From Lycorma delicatula (Eukaryota > Arthropoda > Insecta > Hemiptera > Fulgoridae): 64,000 bases of DNA. Below are positions 37,137-50,500 of this stretch, piece by piece (positions within the stretch are counted from its first letter, which is position 1; the number at the start of each line of letters is the position of its first letter). Both the position numbers and the translations under genes were made by a program. The stretch covers positions 84,716,103 through 84,780,102 of the forward strand of contig NC_134461.1 in the NCBI RefSeq assembly GCF_047948215.1. The letters run 5' to 3'. The notes under the pieces are model-generated. The model was not told the DNA's origin. It worked only from the letters and a program-made list of their open reading frames with translations, and ran no database searches.

Positions 37137-37458
37137 AAGTTGGTCTAGTGCAATAATAAATCAGCTGATTTTGAAGTTGAGAATTCTAAGGTTTATACCC
37201 TAGTAAAGATAGTTGCTTTTATGCAGATTTGGATGTTAGATTGTGGATACCAATGTTCTTTGATGGTTGGGGTTCAATTAACCACGTTTCTCAGGAGTGG
37301 TTGGCCTGAGTCTGTACAAGACTATACATTTAGCAGTATATTTATATTTACATGCCAGACTGAGTACAGATGCCTTGCCATCTCTGCAGAGTACTGTTGA
37401 TATCATATGACTGTCGCTGTGTTACTCTGTAACCTGGTATTACATAAATAAATGAGTA
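37137..37458 (+). mobile_element. tRNA-headed SINE, family B, with a different tail
   Basis: Starts TTGGTCTAGTG with a tRNA-like head (ATCAGCTGATTTTGAAGTTG, then CTAAGGTTTATACCC in place of a B box). The body is GATACCAATGTTCTTTGATGG and GTTCAATTAACCACG, matching the reverse of the copy at 53508-53766. From about 37350 the tail diverges from that copy and ends AAATAAATGAGTAGAAAAA. Confidence 0.75.
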
Positions 37459-37459
37459 G

Positions 37460-39500
37460 AAAAATTCTTTAAGTCTAAGGTTTTTCATCTTTTGAGGATT
37501 TAAATTCTCATGTTGCTGTTAATGTTTTTACATCTGTAGCAATGAACTGTAGTTTCACTGAATTGGAAAAAGTTAGTAAAAGAGAATTCAGTGGTGGCGT
37601 GAAGTGCTTGATATAACAGCAATTCAAAATATAAAAAAAAAACATAATAACATTCTAAAACATAATCATACATCTGTTTCAATTACATCGTAAACAGTAA
37701 AGATCTTTAAAAATTCAATTCAATCACAACTCTCAGTACTCCAGCAACAGTCTCTTAAGAAGCTTAACATAGACTGAATACTAGTTCAGATGCAAGAAAA
37801 GCTTTACCTACAATTTTTACCCTTAAAAAAGGCACTGTAATCAAATTTAGAAAGTTTTAACATTTAAATCAGTTTTTGCTTTCTTTAGTATGTAAATATA
37901 TTTTTTTTTTCTGATGTGTACAACCTTTTCAGTTTTACCTTTCCCAGATAACAAAATAGTGTAATATTAGTTCTTACAGCTTTATTCTTGTTTAAATCTT
38001 TCAGAGTTCTGTCAAATTTAGATTGTAACTTTTAATTATCCACAACATTTTCCCCTCTATATAATCATTCTACCGAATCTACTGAATGTCTTGGCTTTAT
38101 TTTCCCAAAATTCTTTTCTTATTTTTCTCTCTTTAATTTTATTTGTTTACTTTACCAAATTTTTACTTTATCTAGTCTTCATTGGTACTTTATACTTTCT
38201 ATTAATTTAATTTTTTGTGTTAAAATCATTTTCTGCATTCCTCTTTCATGTTTTTCTCATTATCCAAGGTTTTCTACCAATATTTACTTTTCAACTTAAG
38301 TCTCTTTTCTTGTATTAATTAAAATTTTCAAACTTATAAATCTGTTTTCTGCTAAATGTATTTTTGAGTTACCTTTTAGGTCTAAAGCTAATTTAAACTT
38401 AAATTCATTATAAATTAAATTGTGATTCAAATGGAACCTTCTTCTGAATCCATTTTACAATCTGTAAAATCGCTTAGAAACCACTGGTACCGACAAAAAC
38501 AATTATTTAAAAAAAATTTCTAGAATTTCTACATTTTTTCATCTAGAAAAAGAAAAAAAGAATTTTTCTAGAATTCTTTTGATGAGTCACAACAGAAATC
38601 TGGAAACATTTTTAATAAAACTTATAAAGACATTAGTGGGCATTACGCCTTTTAGAATACATTTTTTCTGTAATTTTGCAAGTTAAAAATTACTTTTCAA
38701 AATCCACAAAAATGTAAAAGAACTTGCAAATTACACACACACACATACATTTAAAAAACATTTTGCAACTTTATCAGAGTAAACTTCAACTTATACAGTT
38801 GAGATTTTTTTGAGATTGACTCAAAATAGGCTTTATGCTCAATTAAAATCAAAAAGGTACATGGGTAATGAAGGCACTTAACAAATAAACAATGACAGAA
38901 AACTGAATAAAACCATTATATGAATTAATTGTTTCTTGGCCTCTATCTACACAACTAATGAAAATTAAAAAAAACGTTTATCTTAGAAATATCATTACTA
39001 ATGACAATTATTATTAACTAAATTTTTCAAGTACAATAAATAAATTTAATTAATAGTTTTTTCTTACATTTTACATAATAACCTAATTATTAAATAACAA
39101 TATATTGAGACTTTTAAGTAATATAAGTCAGGTTTTTCTATAATTATAATATGCTATAAGGCAAAAAAGGTATCAAAAGATTTAAAATACATATTTATTT
39201 ATTCAATTAATAATAGATATTATTATAAGTATTTTTGGTAAAAAATATATTAAGTCCTTGACTTAGAAACATCCTGAGAACTTAACAAAATTTCAACAGC
39301 ATGAAACAGTGTTATTTATACCTAGATAATGTTGACTAATGCAATCTTCTCACAATAAAAAAAAAAAAATAGCTCATGTATGAAGCATAAACTTTCATAG
39401 ATCTTTAAAAAATATTTTAACTGAAAGAAGATAGATATATAAAACATATATTTCAATTTTAAGAGGTGGAGGTTGATTTTTTGAATTTTTTTTAGATTAT
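37460..39500. other. AT-rich sequence without a gene
   Basis: Nothing recognised on either strand except a short stem CTAGAAAAA...TTTTTCTAG near 38542-38570. Confidence 0.5.
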
Positions 39501-39810
39501 TTATAAATGCATTGTATGTAAGAAATTTACTTTAATAAAGTTTTCTCTAAAATGTCTATGAAGAAAATTGAAATTTTTCATGACAACCCTACACCCTAAA
39601 CAGATTAATATGATCAATGCCTCATACAAAGAAGCATTTGAGCCACATCTGAAGAAAATTGGTTCAGTCAATCCTGAGATATAAGACCAAAAGGATTGTG
39701 ACAAACATATGTACATAAATAGTACAAACATTTTTTGGGCTAGAATGATTACATGAACTAGTTGGATTCTAAAACAAAGATTTGCAAAAAAACCCAATAC
39801 CCATTTTTGA
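39501..39810 (-). repeat. Degenerate interspersed repeat
   Basis: On the minus strand it reads CATATGTTTGTCACAATCC, then CTCAGGATTGACTGAACC and TCTTCAGATGTGGCTC. This is the same style of repeat as 5880-6010 and the 5' side of the Helitron. The 98-codon frame over it is a by-product. Family unresolved. Confidence 0.35.
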
Positions 39811-40517
39811 CATAATCACCATTTTCCCCTTTAATATAGCTGCTATATTAGTGAAGTAATTAATTAAGATTTACAATTTGACAGTTTTAAGCTATGCACA
39901 TTGTGGCATCTGCATGAGAACTGTAGGCACAGGAAAAACGTATATACTCCGGGTAAGTGAAGTTAACTTATTGTAATTTAATATTACAATAGAGGAAATT
40001 ACGTACGCTGGCAAATCTGAATGTGACAAATGCTTCACATTCATTCTACAATTGACATGGTGGAAAGAAAGAATGAGAATTACGCCATGATTACAACTGA
40101 AAAAACAAAGCCACTAAACTGAAGAGTGATGCTATAGATGAGTGACCACTACAAAAAAATTTTAATCTCTTAACTCATTTTCTATATTAAATTTTTATAA
40201 GGACAACTGTACTATTACCTATACAAAAGAATCTATAATTACTTTATTTGTCATTGGAGATGGCTATTTTATTAGGAATACTTATATACAATATGTAAGT
40301 GCGAGTTCAATAGAAATGGTACCAAATATGTATATAGTACTGCCTAAATGATTTTCTGTTATTTAAAAAATGTTATCAATTTATTTAATTCAGTTCTTAA
40401 TTTTAACTATGATCATGTTCAAACAGAAATAGATAGAGGCTTTTAAAATCTGGTGGTAGAGGAAGGCACAGCAACTATTATATTGAACAGATTCAGGAAT
40501 CTAATCAAGCCTACTTC

Positions 40518-40561
40518 AAAAAACCCAGCATGAGGCCCTTCAGCCTCATGCTGGGTTTTTT
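40518..40561. repeat. Strong 19-bp perfect hairpin
   Basis: Arms 40518-40536 and 40543-40561 pair perfectly around the loop CCTTCA, with one further C-G pair outside. The stem includes CCCAGCATGAGGC and is GC-richer than anything nearby. Confidence 0.95.
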
Positions 40562-40639
40562 GGATGGTCACTACATAGGAAATACTTTTGGATAGTTTTA
40601 GAAGTTTTCTTATTAAAGAATAAGAAAGGATCATATATA

Positions 40640-40965
40640 TACTTCATGTAAGCAACTACAGAGATTGACAAACAAGATAGGTCCCTTACCCAAAGGACTA
40701 ACCTTTAAGCCACGTTGTGTATTCATCCCACCCACATCCTTTGAGAGGTAAAAGGTAACTTTATTCAGAATTGGATCAGCACATTACCAAGTGATGTTTC
40801 TGCATAGACAGATCAAAAATACACTGTGAAAAATTGTTTTTTTTGTTGTGAATGTAAAGAGCTTTTTGAGGCTAGGTCAAGCTTCTTAAAGAAAAATTGT
40901 AAACAATTCAGGCAGGTCCCAACAGAGGCTCATAAAAAGAATTAGAAAATTCTTCCTATTTACTT
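40640..40965. repeat. GC-richer unclassified stretch
   Basis: Includes GGTCCCTTACCCAAAGGAC and CATCCCACCCACATCC. A phrase near 40770-40840 (CACATTACCAAG, then TTTCTGCATAGACAGAT) resembles one near 46035-46070 (GGATTACCAAGG, then TTTCATCTGCACAGAGAT), which suggests a dispersed repeat. No coding content. Confidence 0.3.
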
Positions 40966-41965
40966 TTTATGTTACAATTTGAAATCAGATTTTTCAACTA
41001 ATAAATATAATGTTAATGTTGATACGTCAAGGACTTAATCTTTTTTTTTTATAATCTTTTAAAAACTAATAATTCTAGCTAACTACAGGGTAATTGATTT
41101 CTATAACAGTAATGTATTGTAAAACGGCAGGATTAAAATATCTATCTACATACTTATCTATTTATTAAAAAAATCCTAAAAATTATTTAATCACAATAAT
41201 AATATTTTCGTAGCAGTGGCTATAAAATATCAGTAATATTATTTTTTTAATTGCCATACTCAACAAACTAAAAATTTTTCATTTTAACTGTACATAAAAT
41301 TGAGTATTTTTAAGTAATATTTTGATACGTATATATAATTGAAGCATAAATATTAAAAAACTTATTTATTCATATCTGGTTTTTACATATACAGAAATAA
41401 ACTAAATTAAAATAGAATCCCTATCTATTTTTGGTCATCAAATTTGAATTCTATCCAACACTTGTTCCACCCACTTATTCACTCATGTACACATACATAC
41501 ACCTCATACACGAATATTATTTAATCATTTTGTTACAATGTTATACCTGTTACAAATAAAACTATATTTTTTAAATATTTTTACACTAACAATATTAATG
41601 AGTGATATGATTAACATTACAAATGTTAAGTGAAAAAAAAATCATAATAATTCTGTGGAACAGTGTTGGACTGTACATGATGATTACTAATTCCTAAAAT
41701 CCGAGTAATTTTAAAAGCCTTCTACAAAAAGGAAATAACATCAAATGTAAAATTCCTGACACACTTTAATATTTCACGTCAGTAATTAAATTCAGCATTT
41801 CTGATATTAAATTCCAATAAGTGTGGTTTATATATTAAGTCAATTATGTTAAAAAAATAAAAAATAAATGAATAAAAACACAAATATGCATTTTATTATA
41901 AGGTAGTTTTTTATAAACTTAAAAAGAGTTTAAATCATTTTGAAAAAGTTTGCTGGTATATATTT
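40966..41965. other. AT-rich sequence without a gene
   Basis: No signal recognised. Confidence 0.5.
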
Positions 41966-42480
41966 ATATAGGGTGCCAAACAAAAATACCAATAAAGAGT
42001 TGTATAACTTTCCCAGAGAAGCCATGAAATTTATGCACCTCTGACCAATGACAGTCTTGCCCTCAGAGACTACTATTTAGAAGGAAAATTATTAATAAGC
42101 TTAATACCTTCATGGATTTGCTTCAGTATATTTCTGACTAATTTTATTACATATTCTTGCTTATGAAATCTTATTATGCACTGATTTTCTTACAAAGAAT
42201 GTTAGTTGATGTTGATAACTCAACATAGGTAGTATTTTTTTTTTTGGGGACAACAAATTTTCTACAGATTAAGATCTAGGCTTTGTGGCTGCCAATTGAA
42301 AATATTGAGTAAGACCATAAACCACGAGGAAGTATCTTATTTACCTAAGGGGCATTAAAGAGTTTGAAAATATTTACCTATTCTTTGAATAAAATTTTGA
42401 AATACAGAATCCATATTTCCTTTTCCCCTTGAACAATTGTACCAAAATTAAATGCAACAATACCTCACATACAGAAATCA
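41966..42480 (-). repeat. Possible Tc1-like transposon remnant
   Basis: On the minus strand near 42270-42300 a phrase reads WQPQSLDLNL, resembling the Tc1 transposase motif WPAQSPDLNPIE (from memory), then stops. A TA-flanked GGGTGCCAAACAAAAATACC near 41970 could be one terminus. Only fragments remain, so this is a weak call. Confidence 0.3.
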
Positions 42481-43210
42481 TTATATTAAATTTTAACCAG
42501 ATTGCTACACCTGTCTGGAGATACTAAACTAGTCACAGTAAAATCTGTTAATTTCCTACAGAAAAAAATTCAACAAAATTTTCTAGGAAAACATGTTTAT
42601 CACTCCTTTTAACTCATCTTTATTATTTCATCCTACTATAAGTTAAGGGAATTAATCTCTATGAGAAAGGCAAGTTTAGATTGTAAATAGAAAGAACAAA
42701 GTTCATGGATCTGCCACACTGTACTTTAACCACTATATCCAGTGTATTATAAATTGCAAACTGACATTAGGTTCTTAGAAAGAAACTTGACAACTTATCA
42801 AAGATAAACTAACATTTCTACTCCAAGATAAATTCCTTATATCATGTCTGTCTCCATTCTCCTATATTTTAAGTAACCTTCTGAATTCTTAAAGCTTACA
42901 TTTTCTATTAATATCATATATAATTACCATCATTTCTTCTTTCTATTTTTCTGATGCTTCTAGCAATATTTAAATTAACCCTTTTTAATAATATGGCTGG
43001 CTAGATTAATTTCCTACTGAATTTTCCTAATTAAGCTTCTATTTTTTTTCACTCTTTTCCTTACTTTTATATTTTTCACTTGTACAACTTTATTTTCCCC
43101 CTCCAAACTTTCTTTGTTCATTTTCCTTAATGTCTATATTTGACATCTGCACAGAAGTATACATCAAACAAAACAAGATGTTTCAAGTCTAACTCAATCT
43201 TTCTGTAGAA

Positions 43211-43242
43211 CAAGTGATGTCTTTTACATAAAAGATCACTTG
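43211..43242. repeat. Imperfect hairpin beside a mariner end
   Basis: CAAGTGATG-TCTTTTA pairs with TAAAAGATCACTTG across CA, with a two-base bulge. It ends one base before the TA that borders the mariner at 43245. Confidence 0.8.
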
Positions 43243-43244
43243 TA

Positions 43245-44010
43245 CAAGGTGTGGCGATTAAATAACGAGACTAATACTGTAAAATATTTTATTTTAAGTT
43301 TATACACATTTGGTTATTATCCCCTTCAATATACACCCCTCCTCTATTCCTACAACACTCCATGCGAGTTTTCCATTGTTCGAAACAGTGCTGGGAGTCT
43401 TCTTCTATGAGCTCTTTCATGATGCGTCCTGATTTTTCTTTCAGAGCTTCAGTGGTCTGAAATCTTGTTTCTTTTAATGCAGATTTGACCTTGGGAAATG
43501 AATAAAAGTCACTTCGTGCCAGGTCAGGGAAATAAGGCAGATGGTCTAACACTGGGATGTTATACTTGGCTAGAAACATCTTCATGGAAAATGCAGTGTG
43601 AGCCGGTGCATTGTTCTGATGAAGAACCTATGACTTGTTCTTCCACAGTTCGGGTCGTTTTTTTCTTATTTTTTCATGGAGTTGAACAAGGATCTCAAGA
43701 TAGTAATGTTGAATAATAGTTTGACCTTCAGGAATCCAGTGAAGGTACACAATCCTATGAATATTGAAAAAACAATCATCATCACTTTAAATTTTGATCA
43801 TCTTGAACATCTTCTCAGCCATCTTGGAAATGCTTAAACTACTTAAAAACCTGCACACATGATAAACATTCATTGCCATATACTTTTTTTAATAAAAGAT
43901 AAGTTTCAGTAGCGGTTTTTCCAAGTTTTACATGAAATTTCATGACAATTCTTTGCACTAATAAAACATTTATCATTATTTTTGGCAAAACAAAAAACAG
44001 ATGTTATCCA
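43245..44010 (-). mobile_element. Truncated mariner-like element
   Basis: The left end reads CAAGGTGTGGCGATTAAATA after TA (43243-43244), a typical terminal repeat. No matching right terminus is found and similarity fades near 44010. Transposase N- and C-terminal parts are present on the minus strand but the middle is deleted. Confidence 0.82.
43310..43960 (-). pseudogene. Mariner-like transposase pseudogene
   Basis: From an ATG at 43943 the helix-turn-helix part reads MKFHVKLGKTATETYLLL, then KVYGNECLSCVQVFK with a stop inside the following KHFQDG motif. An internal deletion removes the first catalytic block. The second block reads HQNNAPAHTAFS where the family has HxDNAPAH, so its aspartate is replaced by Asn. 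The third reads LPYFPDLARSDFYSFPK. The C-terminus runs on as FEQWKTRMECC and GVYIEGDN, in the style of mariner ends. It is inactive. Confidence 0.85.
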
Positions 44011-47000
44011 TACGAAGGTCATGGCTAGACTAAGTCTACAGAAACTGGAGTGGGAACAATCGAAAGAGCTTCACAATATATTATTATAATATTCTATAAA
44101 ATTTTCACTAGTAACATCAAGAAGGTAAAAGTTTAAATTTCCAATTTTAATCTCTTTATATAAAAAAAAACTGAATTTTCTTATAAATTTTATTTAGGAT
44201 TTCATCAAAACAAAATTATCACTCCTTTTAACTCTAATCTTTATCATTTCATCCTATAACAAGGTAAGGGAAATAAGCATTTTTGAAGAATTTTCCCCAC
44301 AATAAAAATTGTTTTAGATCATAAATAATAATATAATTTATCTTAAGTATGATTTTTATTTCATTTTTTAATTGAGTAGGACAAATTCCTACAAGCTTTC
44401 AGTTTACTAACTTTATCCTTTGTATGGTGTAATGCAGTCTAAACTGTAATTCATGTATCAACTACTCCCAACTGGACCTGGATCCATATTGTAAAACTAT
44501 ATTTTAACCCAGATAAAAACCCAAATTTTTGAGCAAGGATATAATTTTGTGACTTTCATAATAACTGCTCCAATTTTTTGATTTTTATTACTCTATGTTA
44601 ATATTTCTTATCTCTCTAAATGTAAGCAACTTAAATCAGTCTTTTTATACTAATATCGACATAATAAGCTATACTAACTATTAATGAAATAAAATAAAAA
44701 AAGAAATAATCCAAGAACCTTAAAAATGTTTATATAACTAAATATGCATTTCAATCATTAAACCGTAATAATCAGTAAATATAAAGGAATGAAATAAACA
44801 TAAAAATCCTGTATAAGTAAAATTACTAATAAAATAAAGTATAAAAAAATAAAATTGAGTCATAAAATTATACATAAATAATACAAATAAATAAATAAAT
44901 AAACAAGTAACTTATGTAGTTCTACAAAAAAGAATCATTTTATAAAATAAACAAAAAGCTACAATTTAATACAACCTCACTGTAAACAATCCAAGATACA
45001 AGCAAAAGGTTAGCTTACAGTATAATCTATACCATTTGAACTCTTGACATACTAACCATACTAACTACAGTATGGTTATGATATGCACTAACAATATGTG
45101 CTTTCTGATGGAGAAAGGAACAGTTATGTAAATCATATCTAGATTTAGTTCATCTTTCAAGTCCTATCAAGATTTTATACATTCAACTATCAGCTAATAC
45201 ATAAAGGCCAAACAGAAGTAGAAAGATATTCTACATTCTACCAGTGTTACGGAATTTGATCTCTTCCTATACAAAAACATGCATTATTGACTAATGATTG
45301 CTGTATTGCAGATAAAATTGTATGTTATATAGTAAATATACCTTTAGTGTATTATGGCCAATAACCATTAATTGTTCAGATTTAGCAGATTGAGATGTAT
45401 AATTATTTATTATAGAAGATAAAACATCAGATGGAGGACGGCAACAGTAATATTCAATTAGGTAGGGTACACTTACATTAAGCTGATTAATACAATTAAG
45501 GTTACTTTCTAGAAATAAGTGATATGAAAATTATTAAAAGATAAAATCTACCACCTTGGAAATCCTGGTAGGATGTGACTGGAAATATTTGTATATTTAA
45601 ATATTCATTCACCAATGAACTACACTCATAACCTTTATAAAGTAACTGGTTTAAATTACAGCTGAACCAGCATGATTTACATCTAATTAAACCAACAATG
45701 AAATCTGCTGTAGCTATAATAATTTATTTTTTTAAATATTCAAAGTTTCATGAATATCATTATTGCTTTATAAATATAATCATTATGACTATTTGTTTTT
45801 ATTATCAATAACAACAAAAACTCTACTGTTAAAAAATGACATCTAACATCTCAAATATAAAACACAAATTATTTAAACATAAGAAAACATGAAATTTAAA
45901 CAGAATCAGTTGGTTCAATAATCAGTATGCTGGCTTCTGAAACAATTAGTTTGTTTCAATTCCTGGCAATAATGTGCTTTTTCTTCTTAACTTACATCAT
46001 TAATTACATTTCCTGTTAAAATATGGATAAGTGGATTACCAAGGTTTCATCTGCACAGAGATAAATAGCAAACTGAAAAAGAAAATTTTGTCATTTTGTT
46101 TCATGTGAATATAACTTGTCAAAATAAAATTATGAACCAACTGTTATTAGTTTATAGTATTACTTTTTTACCAGTCAATTATATAATTTTTATAATTATA
46201 AAGTTCATTTACTACATATTTTCTGATTAAATTATTTTGATAATTACATATTAAACAAAATTAACATTTTCCGACAAACTGTTATTACATTATAATGAAA
46301 GAGTAGCTCATTTTTGAATATAGATGGTGTTGATTTTTACAATCATTAAATGACATCGGTATGGTATGAAACCATACCATAGTTTTGTTTAATTTTTATG
46401 ATATACAGGAAATTATGATTAAATTCACATTTAATAGAAAGATGATTTATTAAATCTACCTTTATCTGGTACTTCACACTTTTAATTTCCAGAAAGCTAT
46501 TTCCAAAGATGTTCCTGGCGATTCAAAATAATCAAGTTATAAGGAGTACATTATACTGGACCAAATGATTCTTATTTAAAACCTTTTACAAATATGAAAT
46601 TTTAAATATCTTCCAGAGACCGATTTTAGTACAGATTGATCAGAATAATTACTTATAAGGGTATAGCCAGACTTTTCTACTAGGGGATGAATATGTATTA
46701 ATGAGTTACTTCTCTTGTGCAACAAACAAAACTCATACCATTAACAAATTCTGAGAGGGTTTATTATACTGACATTCTTTATCCTTCCTCAAATTTTACG
46801 CAAAAAGAAAAACTTTAACAGTTAATGAAAGAATCAAATTACATTAGTAGCAAAAAAAATTAAAACAACAAAGAATTTGAATAGCATTTCATAAAAATTA
46901 TATTGATCTGTGCATCTAATGAGTAATAAAAAAGAATCTTCTATTAGACTGTAGGGCTCAATATAATGTTCAGTTTCACTTTTTATAACAGAAACTGTAT

Positions 47001-47066
47001 ATTTTCATTTATTAAATAAATGTTATGTAAAGATAATGAATCTCTATAGATTTACTTTTCAAATAT
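44011..47066. other. AT-rich sequence without a gene
   Basis: Contains A/T runs, an (AAAT)n patch near 44880-44905 and a short hairpin at 46358-46378 (GGTATGGT...ACCATACC). No exon or classified element recognised. Confidence 0.5.
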
Positions 47067-47076
47067 TTTATTTATT
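47067..47076 (-). promoter_or_regulatory. Probable polyadenylation signal of the ERG28-like gene
   Basis: Overlapping AATAAATAAA on the minus strand about 300 bases past the stop codon at 47380. Confidence 0.5.
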
Positions 47077-47136
47077 ATGAACTAGAAAAATGTTCATTAG
47101 GCTGCATTCATTCAGATAAATTCAAATATAGAAGTC

Positions 47137-47225
47137 AGTCATTAATGAACTTTTCTTTTTTTTTCCGTTTAACCTCCGAGTCCACAGTTAAGCATTACTT
47201 CAGAGGATGAAGTCATTAATGAACT
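47137..47225 (-). mobile_element. SINE tail fragment with 15-bp target duplication
   Basis: AGTCATTAATGAACT occurs at 47137-47151 and again at 47211-47225. Between them are only about 59 bases: a T-rich run (poly(A) on the minus strand) and the shared SINE tail phrase (GTTTAACCTCCGAGTCC, then CATTACTTCAGAGGATGA). It is a complete retroposition event that carried only the 3' tail, probably inside the 3' UTR of the ERG28-like gene. Confidence 0.9.
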
Positions 47226-47379
47226 ATATAAATTAAATGTTACTGTAATTCGAAGAGTTCATGTTATTTAATTCCATTACATATTTTTCTATTCATTTTT
47301 TAAATTCCTGAAGTTAATAAGATAAAACTGTTAACGATCTCTTGTAAATTGTTTGCAAACTAAACAACTGCTGGTGAGT

Positions 47380-47516
47380 TTAGTTGGCTTTTTTTGGCGC
47401 TTTTCTTCTTCGAAATGCAGTTGCTTGACGTAAAAGTTCTGCGTTTTCATCTTCAACTACTGATGGTGCTTCTAAAAGTCTTTTAGGTAGAATTAATAAG
47501 CCTATTAACGTTAAAC
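47380..47516 (-). CDS. ERG28: ERG28-like last exon
   Basis: The acceptor TTTTTACAG lies just above 47516. The exon opens with the last two bases of a Gly codon, then LTLIGLLILPKRLLEAPSVV, an acidic stretch, and RQATAFRRRKAPKKAN-stop. The basic C-terminus resembles the lysine-rich ER-retention-like tail of ERG28 proteins. Confidence 0.82.
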
Positions 47517-50500
47517 CTGTAAAAAATAAAATATTTTTAGTGATAGTAATTATTATTTCCTGAAGAAAAAACTCTAATTATTGCAAATGCCACAAAGTAA
47601 ATTTTATTATAAAACTATTCTATAAAAAATTGTCTTTACATAAAATTACCTCTGATGTTCTTTGAAATTTTATTTAAAGTAATCTTTTATAAATTTTACA
47701 GATGAACTTTTGAGTTCCAGAAATTTTTAAATGACAAAAAAAATAAAGATTAAATATATCTAAATGCAGACATTTTTTAGTAACATTTAAGAATTAAAAT
47801 AAAAAACAGATAAATCTACAGAGCCAATTTAATTTGGCAGTCATTTAAAAATAAATCACTTTCTTGGCTTTAATCAGAAACAAGAATTTTTATTTTTTGC
47901 AATAAATCATATAACATTAAACAAAATCTCCACAATCTAAATTATTAATCAGAAAATAAACAGAGCACAACAGAGAATAGAATTTCTATTTAAGACTATT
48001 TTATGACAGTTATAATGTTTAATAAGTTTACAGTGCATATTTACACTGTATGTGTATACACCTTTTCCAATATACTTGGAAGTAAATACCAACTTTATTT
48101 TTTATTTTTTGTAAATAAGATATCACAGAAATATTATTGTAATAAACCAATGTAAGATTTGCAATGTAATGTAAGATAATGTACTGAAAAAGGCATGATC
48201 ATGTACAGCTGAAGTAGGTCTTTAAACAGACATTACACTTAAAAAGATAAAGTTAATTAAAGACTAACAGAAATATCTTGAATTTAGAGGTAAATTTCTA
48301 ATATGTTTAACATTTGGATACAAATTTTTGTATTCAATTAAATATAAAAACTGAATTTCATGTTGTGAAATTTTTTGGATATGAGATGTTTATAAAAACT
48401 ATAACTATCATCGAAAGAAACACATAATCTTTCATCCTTTAGCTTTTTTTTTAGGAAAAAAGTTATTTTTCCCAAAAAATTACAATGAGGATAAAAAATT
48501 TATTTATTTATTTAATTTATTATATTAATTAACGAAAATTCTATTAAAATGTAATGCTGTTTATGTCATTTACAGATACTCATATGTACAGGTACGTGTC
48601 CCACAAAAAGATATATGCTTTTGATTTAGTATCACTTGCCCATTCCCCCACCGATTCTATTGAAACTTTACAGACCTTTATACAAATGTTCTATGAAAAT
48701 TTCAACCTTCTAGGATTTATAGAAACAAAATGGAGGCTTTCAAATAAAAAAATCAATTTCAGATAAACCTCATTTTTATTCATTATAAATGAATTAATAG
48801 CTGGTAAAAATGATTAAAAATGGATGATGTATTGTTAAACAGCTATTCAAATTGAATAATACAAGTTAATAATTAGTCATAAACATGACTAATTTATCTA
48901 ACTTTTAAATTATACTAGTTCTAATTATTATCTTTTAATCACTTTTACCAGCTATTTTGTAATGAATAAAAAATGTGATTTATCTGGAATTGATATTTTT
49001 TATTTAAAAGCCACCATTTTGTTTCTATAAATCCTAGAAGGTTGGAATTTTCACAGAACATTTTTAGGACCTTTGTTAAAAGGTCTGTAAAGTTTCAATA
49101 GAATGTGTGGGGGGCAAGTGATGCTTAATCAAAAGCGTATGCATTTTCATGACACATTGTACTTTAAACAATATGATTAAAATGAAAATATTTTTAGATA
49201 AATTTTTTCTAGATAATTGAGTATTAACAGGTCAAACAATTTTTCATTTATATAAACAAAATTCACACCAAAATGTATATTATCCATCTACGGACTGATC
49301 ATTCCTTCCTCTATTTCAACATCTTCCATATCTTTGGTTCTTCCTTGAATAAAAAATATTGTGAGGATTTTTTTCAACTACTATCCTGGTTCCAGTGTGG
49401 CTGCTGGCTCACTTCTTTTTGTTGAAGGCTCAATTGGAATGGCTACTCTACCTATTGGAACTTAATTCTCTGACTGGGTGTTACACAAAAAATGAAACTG
49501 GCGATTCAGGATGCCTATAGGTGAAGTCGGGTTTCCCACTTCTGAGATGTGAACTTAAAATGTCAAATTTTTATAGTTATTCTTATTCTTTTATATAAAG
49601 TTAAACATATTGATTTGAAAAAAAAATATTTTTTAAGGTTTAAAAATGTAATCTAATTTTTAAGTCTTATAAAACATTCCATTATTTTATTATTATAAAA
49701 AAATTAAATAATATGTTACATTTTCTTGTAATGAATTAAATTCAGACTAATTTGACATAAATTTAGAATTTTTGTGGTTTTTTGATTAAAACAAAAGCAG
49801 AGTAAAGCAACCAACTAAAAGTTAACTCACCACTAGTGAAATGTAATAATAAAATTGCATAAAAAATAAATTAAAAGTACAAACTATTAAGTTTTATATA
49901 CTGGTTATTTATTCATTTTTAAACATTAGTTGATGTAAAGAAATGGCAAAAGATTATAAGATAAATACATCGATTTTATATACTTTATTAGGAGGAATAT
50001 TATAATTTAAGAGGGTTAATCAATTCTCAGTTTGATAAAATAAAAACATTTTATTATTGATAAAACATTATTATTTAATAAAACATAATTATTTTTAGTT
50101 TCTTTTTGATAAAATAGTTAAAACATAAAATTTTCTTAAAAGTTGTTTTTTTGTTTTTAAAGTACTTGTATTGAATGTATATTACAAACCTAAATGCCAA
50201 AAAAAGGGTACACATGTTTTCTGTCAGACACATAAATAAACAGCCGCGATATAAATTTGTATTTACTGCTCCCATTTAGTGTTTTTACTTGTTTAAAAAG
50301 GAAAATATAATAACTATACCACTAGTGTTCATATGATCAAACATTTCGGCTCGCTAAGAGTTTTTATTATTCAACAAATAAACATAATGGTATGAAAAAA
50401 GTAAAAATTTTCATATTATGATATTTTTTTAAACAGACTGTACATTTACATTACTAAAGAGTTAAAACTGTTTAGTGTTACAACAGTAGTTCTAATTGCT

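Noticed and set aside
39501..39797. 98-codon minus-strand frame
   Set aside because: It covers a degenerate interspersed repeat whose wording explains the sequence.
48554..48766. 70-codon open frame
   Set aside because: It overlaps one arm of the foldback element; the inverted copy does not preserve it as coding.
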